A stretch of DNA of 7,124 nt from the NCBI GenBank assembly GCA_949298665.1, contig CASFXO010000263.1:1-7124 (forward strand), written 5' to 3'. The translations under genes and the position numbers were made by a program. This DNA is from an uncultured Lentisphaeria bacterium (GTDB lineage: Bacteria > Verrucomicrobiota > Lentisphaeria > Victivallales > Victivallaceae). Shown here piece by piece: positions 5,633-7,124 of this stretch; position 1 is the stretch's first letter; the number at the start of each line of letters is the position of its first letter. The notes beneath the pieces are model-generated. The model did not search any database. It was not told where the DNA came from and saw only the letters and a list, made by a program, of their open reading frames with translations.

Positions 5633-6342
5633 TTGGTCAGCTGTTACGTAAGGTGATTACTGGATCCGGACCGAGGCGGGATCTTCCTGTGCCGCCGGTG
5701 GTTTACTTTGCGGAGCATGTGCATGATGTTCCGAAGGTGCTTGTCGGGCGGTTTGACGGGGAGGTCATGCGTCGACGCGCCTCGTCTCCGGATGGTGTTT
5801 CCGGGCTTCTGGTGTGGCGGGGGCCGGGATTGGCGGCATATGATGAAGAGGTTTACGAATTTCGGCGTTGCGGCGAAAATCTGCGGCTTGGATTTCTGAA
5901 GAAATTCGAACCGGAAATGGTGCGGCGCCGCTCCTCATTTTCAATTGCCGGTTATCCGGTTCGGATGGCCAATGGCGAATGCTATTTGATCCCGGCGGTA
6001 CTGCCGGAAAGTCCGGATTTCGGTCTTCCCACGGTTGACAGAATCGGAGAGGATGGGCAGTGGCGGCGGGAAGTTCCGGATGGTGAATTGCGTTTCCTGT
6101 CGGAGGCGGCTCGTCGGATTTTTGATGCACTGGATGGGGAAGGTGTTCCGGAAGGATTTGATGATACGACGCTGCGTCGTGTGGCGGTTGCGGCGATCGG
6201 GGTCTGCTATGATCTTTCCGAGTTGGAGATCGGCGTCCGCGGGTTGTTGGACAATGCGGCGTATACAGGAGTGATCGAGGCGTTGCTGGACGCTCCGGCG
6301 CTGCTGGAGCTGCGTTCGAAAAAAAAAACTTCCGAAGGCTGA
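5629..6342 (+). CDS. Probable tail assembly chaperone (gpG-like), zero-frame product
   Basis: A 237-residue protein starting at GTG 5629, overlapping the previous TGA as GTGA, with AGGGAG (5614-5619) 9 nt upstream. Residues 1-145 look beta-rich and are not recognised. Residues 150-230 are helical (ELRFLSEAARRIFDALDG, then RRVAVAAIGVCYDLSELEIG and GVIEALLDAPALLELRS), the part most like tail assembly chaperones that coat the tape measure protein before tube polymerisation. It ends RSKKKTSEG, with the three Lys read from ten consecutive A. Sitting immediately before the tape measure gene is the defining position of gpG-type chaperones. It is longer than typical gpG (about 140 residues), so the N-terminal half may be an extra domain; a different tail protein is possible. 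Confidence 0.72.
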   Translation: MIGQLLRKVITGSGPRRDLPVPPVVYFAEHVHDVPKVLVGRFDGEVMRRRASSPDGVSGLLVWRGPGLAAYDEEVYEFRRCGENLRLGFLKKFEPEMVRRRSSFSIAGYPVRMANGECYLIPAVLPESPDFGLPTVDRIGEDGQWRREVPDGELRFLSEAARRIFDALDGEGVPEGFDDTTLRRVAVAAIGVCYDLSELEIGVRGLLDNAAYTGVIEALLDAPALLELRSKKKTSEG

Positions 6343-6425
6343 AGTTTGAGTTATGGCGATCCGGTCGCAACTCGGGATACCGCCCGACGTTTGCTGACTA
6401 CCGGATGTTGATGGAGGAGATGTGA
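5629..6425 (+). CDS. Predicted -1 frameshift product of tail assembly chaperone (gpGT-like)
   Basis: If ribosomes slip back one base on the A run at 6319-6328, the reading passes the zero-frame stop at 6340 and continues for 32 codons (beginning NFRRLKFELW and ending ADYRMLMEEM) to a TGA at 6423-6425, one base before the tape measure ATG. The product would have 265 residues: 233 shared with the short form plus the extension. In lambda and most long-tailed phages, gpG and the frameshifted gpGT are both needed in a fixed ratio for tail assembly. The extension fills an 84-nt gap that would otherwise be the largest in this operon. The +1 frame closes after six codons, so only -1 works. Expression is inferred, not shown. 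Confidence 0.6.
6319..6328 (+). other. Frameshift (slippery) site: run of ten A
   Basis: The zero-frame codons are TCG AAA AAA AAA ACT, so the heptamer A AAA AAA at 6321-6327 is in the correct phase for tandem -1 slippage of two Lys tRNAs. A run of this length could also cause RNA polymerase slippage. Downstream I see only weak helices: ACTTC 6328-6332 with GAAGT 6341-6345, TCGGG 6372-6376 with CCCGA 6383-6387, and CCGGT 6361-6365 with ACCGG 6400-6404. No strong stimulatory hairpin is evident at the usual 5-9 nt distance. Confidence 0.6.
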
Positions 6426-6426
6426 A

Positions 6427-7124
6427 ATGGCGGGGCGGGTGCAGCTGGCATTGACGGCGGAGGACCGGGATCTGATCCGTCAGTTCGAGAAGACGAAAAA
6501 GGAACTGGCCGAACTTCAGCGTGCCGCGAACGGGGTCGGTGACGCCGGGGAAAAAGCCTTTGACCGAACCGGAAAGGCGGTTAAGCGGACTGCCGATGGA
6601 TCTGACAAGCTGCTTTCCAGTACCGCATCCGCCTTGAAACAGTTGATGGGATTCGGAAGCGCTGTGGGGGTTCTTTCGTCAGTTCTTGCCAAATTCAGAG
6701 AGATTGTCGCAGCTATGGAAGAGGCGCAGAACTTGAGCAAGCAAACGATGGTGACGCTGGATCAGGCACGATCTACGGCAATATTGAATCTCCCCTCCAC
6801 TTTTGAAGGAGGCGTTGCCGCTTTTGACAAAATGATGGAGCGGATTGCGAAGCGATCAGGAATGACGCTGACGGATGTCTATCGGAATGCCGGTAGTCCA
6901 CTTTCGGCGAAAGGATCGGCAACCATGGAGCAGTTTGAGGATGCCTTTGCTCTTTCCGCGGGGATTCAGCGTCGTACTGGAGGCGCTGTTCAGTCTGGAC
7001 TGCTTGCTGGTTCCATCCTGGATGTCATGAAAGCGACTGGTCTTACGGACGCATCCGCTGCGCTTGGTTACATCCGGCAGATCGGGGCGGCTGCCCGGGT
7101 GCAGACCTTGGAGGGGCAGATGCG
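6427..7124 (+). CDS. Tail tape measure protein (N-terminal part; runs off window end)
   Basis: From ATG 6427 the frame stays open to the last base, giving 232 complete codons and no stop. GGAGG (6413-6417), 9 nt upstream, supports the start. The N-terminus MAGRVQLALTAEDRDLIRQF leads into a charged helical segment (KKELAELQRAA, 25-34), a spacer region with Gly and Asp, and a hydrophobic or amphipathic helix around 68-97 (LKQLMGFGSAVGVLSSVLAK), then more Ala/Gly/Ser-rich helix. This is the typical opening of phage tape measure proteins, which set tail length inside the tube and later help DNA cross the host membrane. It directly follows the chaperone frames, as expected. Full-length members are often 600 to over 1000 residues, so most of the gene lies outside. 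No enzymatic domain is visible in this part. Confidence 0.78.
   Translation, partial: MAGRVQLALTAEDRDLIRQFEKTKKELAELQRAANGVGDAGEKAFDRTGKAVKRTADGSDKLLSSTASALKQLMGFGSAVGVLSSVLAKFREIVAAMEEAQNLSKQTMVTLDQARSTAILNLPSTFEGGVAAFDKMMERIAKRSGMTLTDVYRNAGSPLSAKGSATMEQFEDAFALSAGIQRRTGGAVQSGLLAGSILDVMKATGLTDASAALGYIRQIGAAARVQTLEGQM

Noticed and set aside
6516..6740. 74-codon minus-strand frame near the window end
   Set aside because: It is opposite the N-terminal part of the tape measure gene, which has a clear start and protein pattern.
1..7124. CRISPR arrays, tRNA or rRNA genes, insertion sequences, attachment sites
   Set aside because: No regularly spaced direct repeats, cloverleaf patterns, transposase motifs or terminal inverted repeats were seen; nearly every base is in a phage structural gene.

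Overview
The window is a piece of a tailed double-stranded DNA phage or prophage (Caudoviricetes): a compact block of virion-assembly genes, all on the + strand, with medium-high GC (above 50% by eye). The order portal, ClpP-like head protease, major capsid protein, head-tail genes, tail genes, tape measure is the standard structural order of long-tailed phages. No tail sheath gene is seen before the tape measure gene, which favours a siphovirus-like flexible tail, but the window ends too early to be sure. There is no integrase, attachment site, repressor or host gene, so prophage or free phage cannot be decided and the host cannot be named. All minus-strand ORFs look like shadows of the + strand genes.

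Head region (1-3103): the C-terminal part of a lambda-type portal protein; a ClpP-fold (S14-like) head maturation protease whose C-terminal third looks like a scaffold protein with its own internal start; an HK97-fold major capsid protein; a strong intergenic hairpin; and a small beta-rich protein that could be a capsid decoration or cement protein. Connector region (3120-3931): a 48-residue C2HC zinc-finger protein and a basic neck or tail-completion-like protein. Tail region (3941-7124): a beta-rich probable tail tube protein, a tail-terminator-like protein, a small unassigned protein, a 237-residue probable tail assembly chaperone, and the N-terminal 232 residues of a tape measure protein that runs off the window.

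Genes are tightly packed, with 4-nt GTGA overlaps at 4813 and 5629 and mostly short gaps, which suggests one co-transcribed, translationally coupled operon. Only two gaps exceed 20 nt. The 67-nt gap after the capsid gene holds the hairpin. The 84-nt gap before the tape measure gene is filled exactly by a -1 reading frame entered from a run of ten A, consistent with the programmed frameshift known for gpG/gpGT-type tail chaperones.

The most noteworthy points are this probable chaperone frameshift, the nested scaffold start inside the protease gene (a counterpart of lambda C/Nu3), the apparent loss of the acidic member of the protease's catalytic triad, and the tiny zinc-finger protein inside the head-tail gene block. 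No wholly new defence or mobile system is visible.
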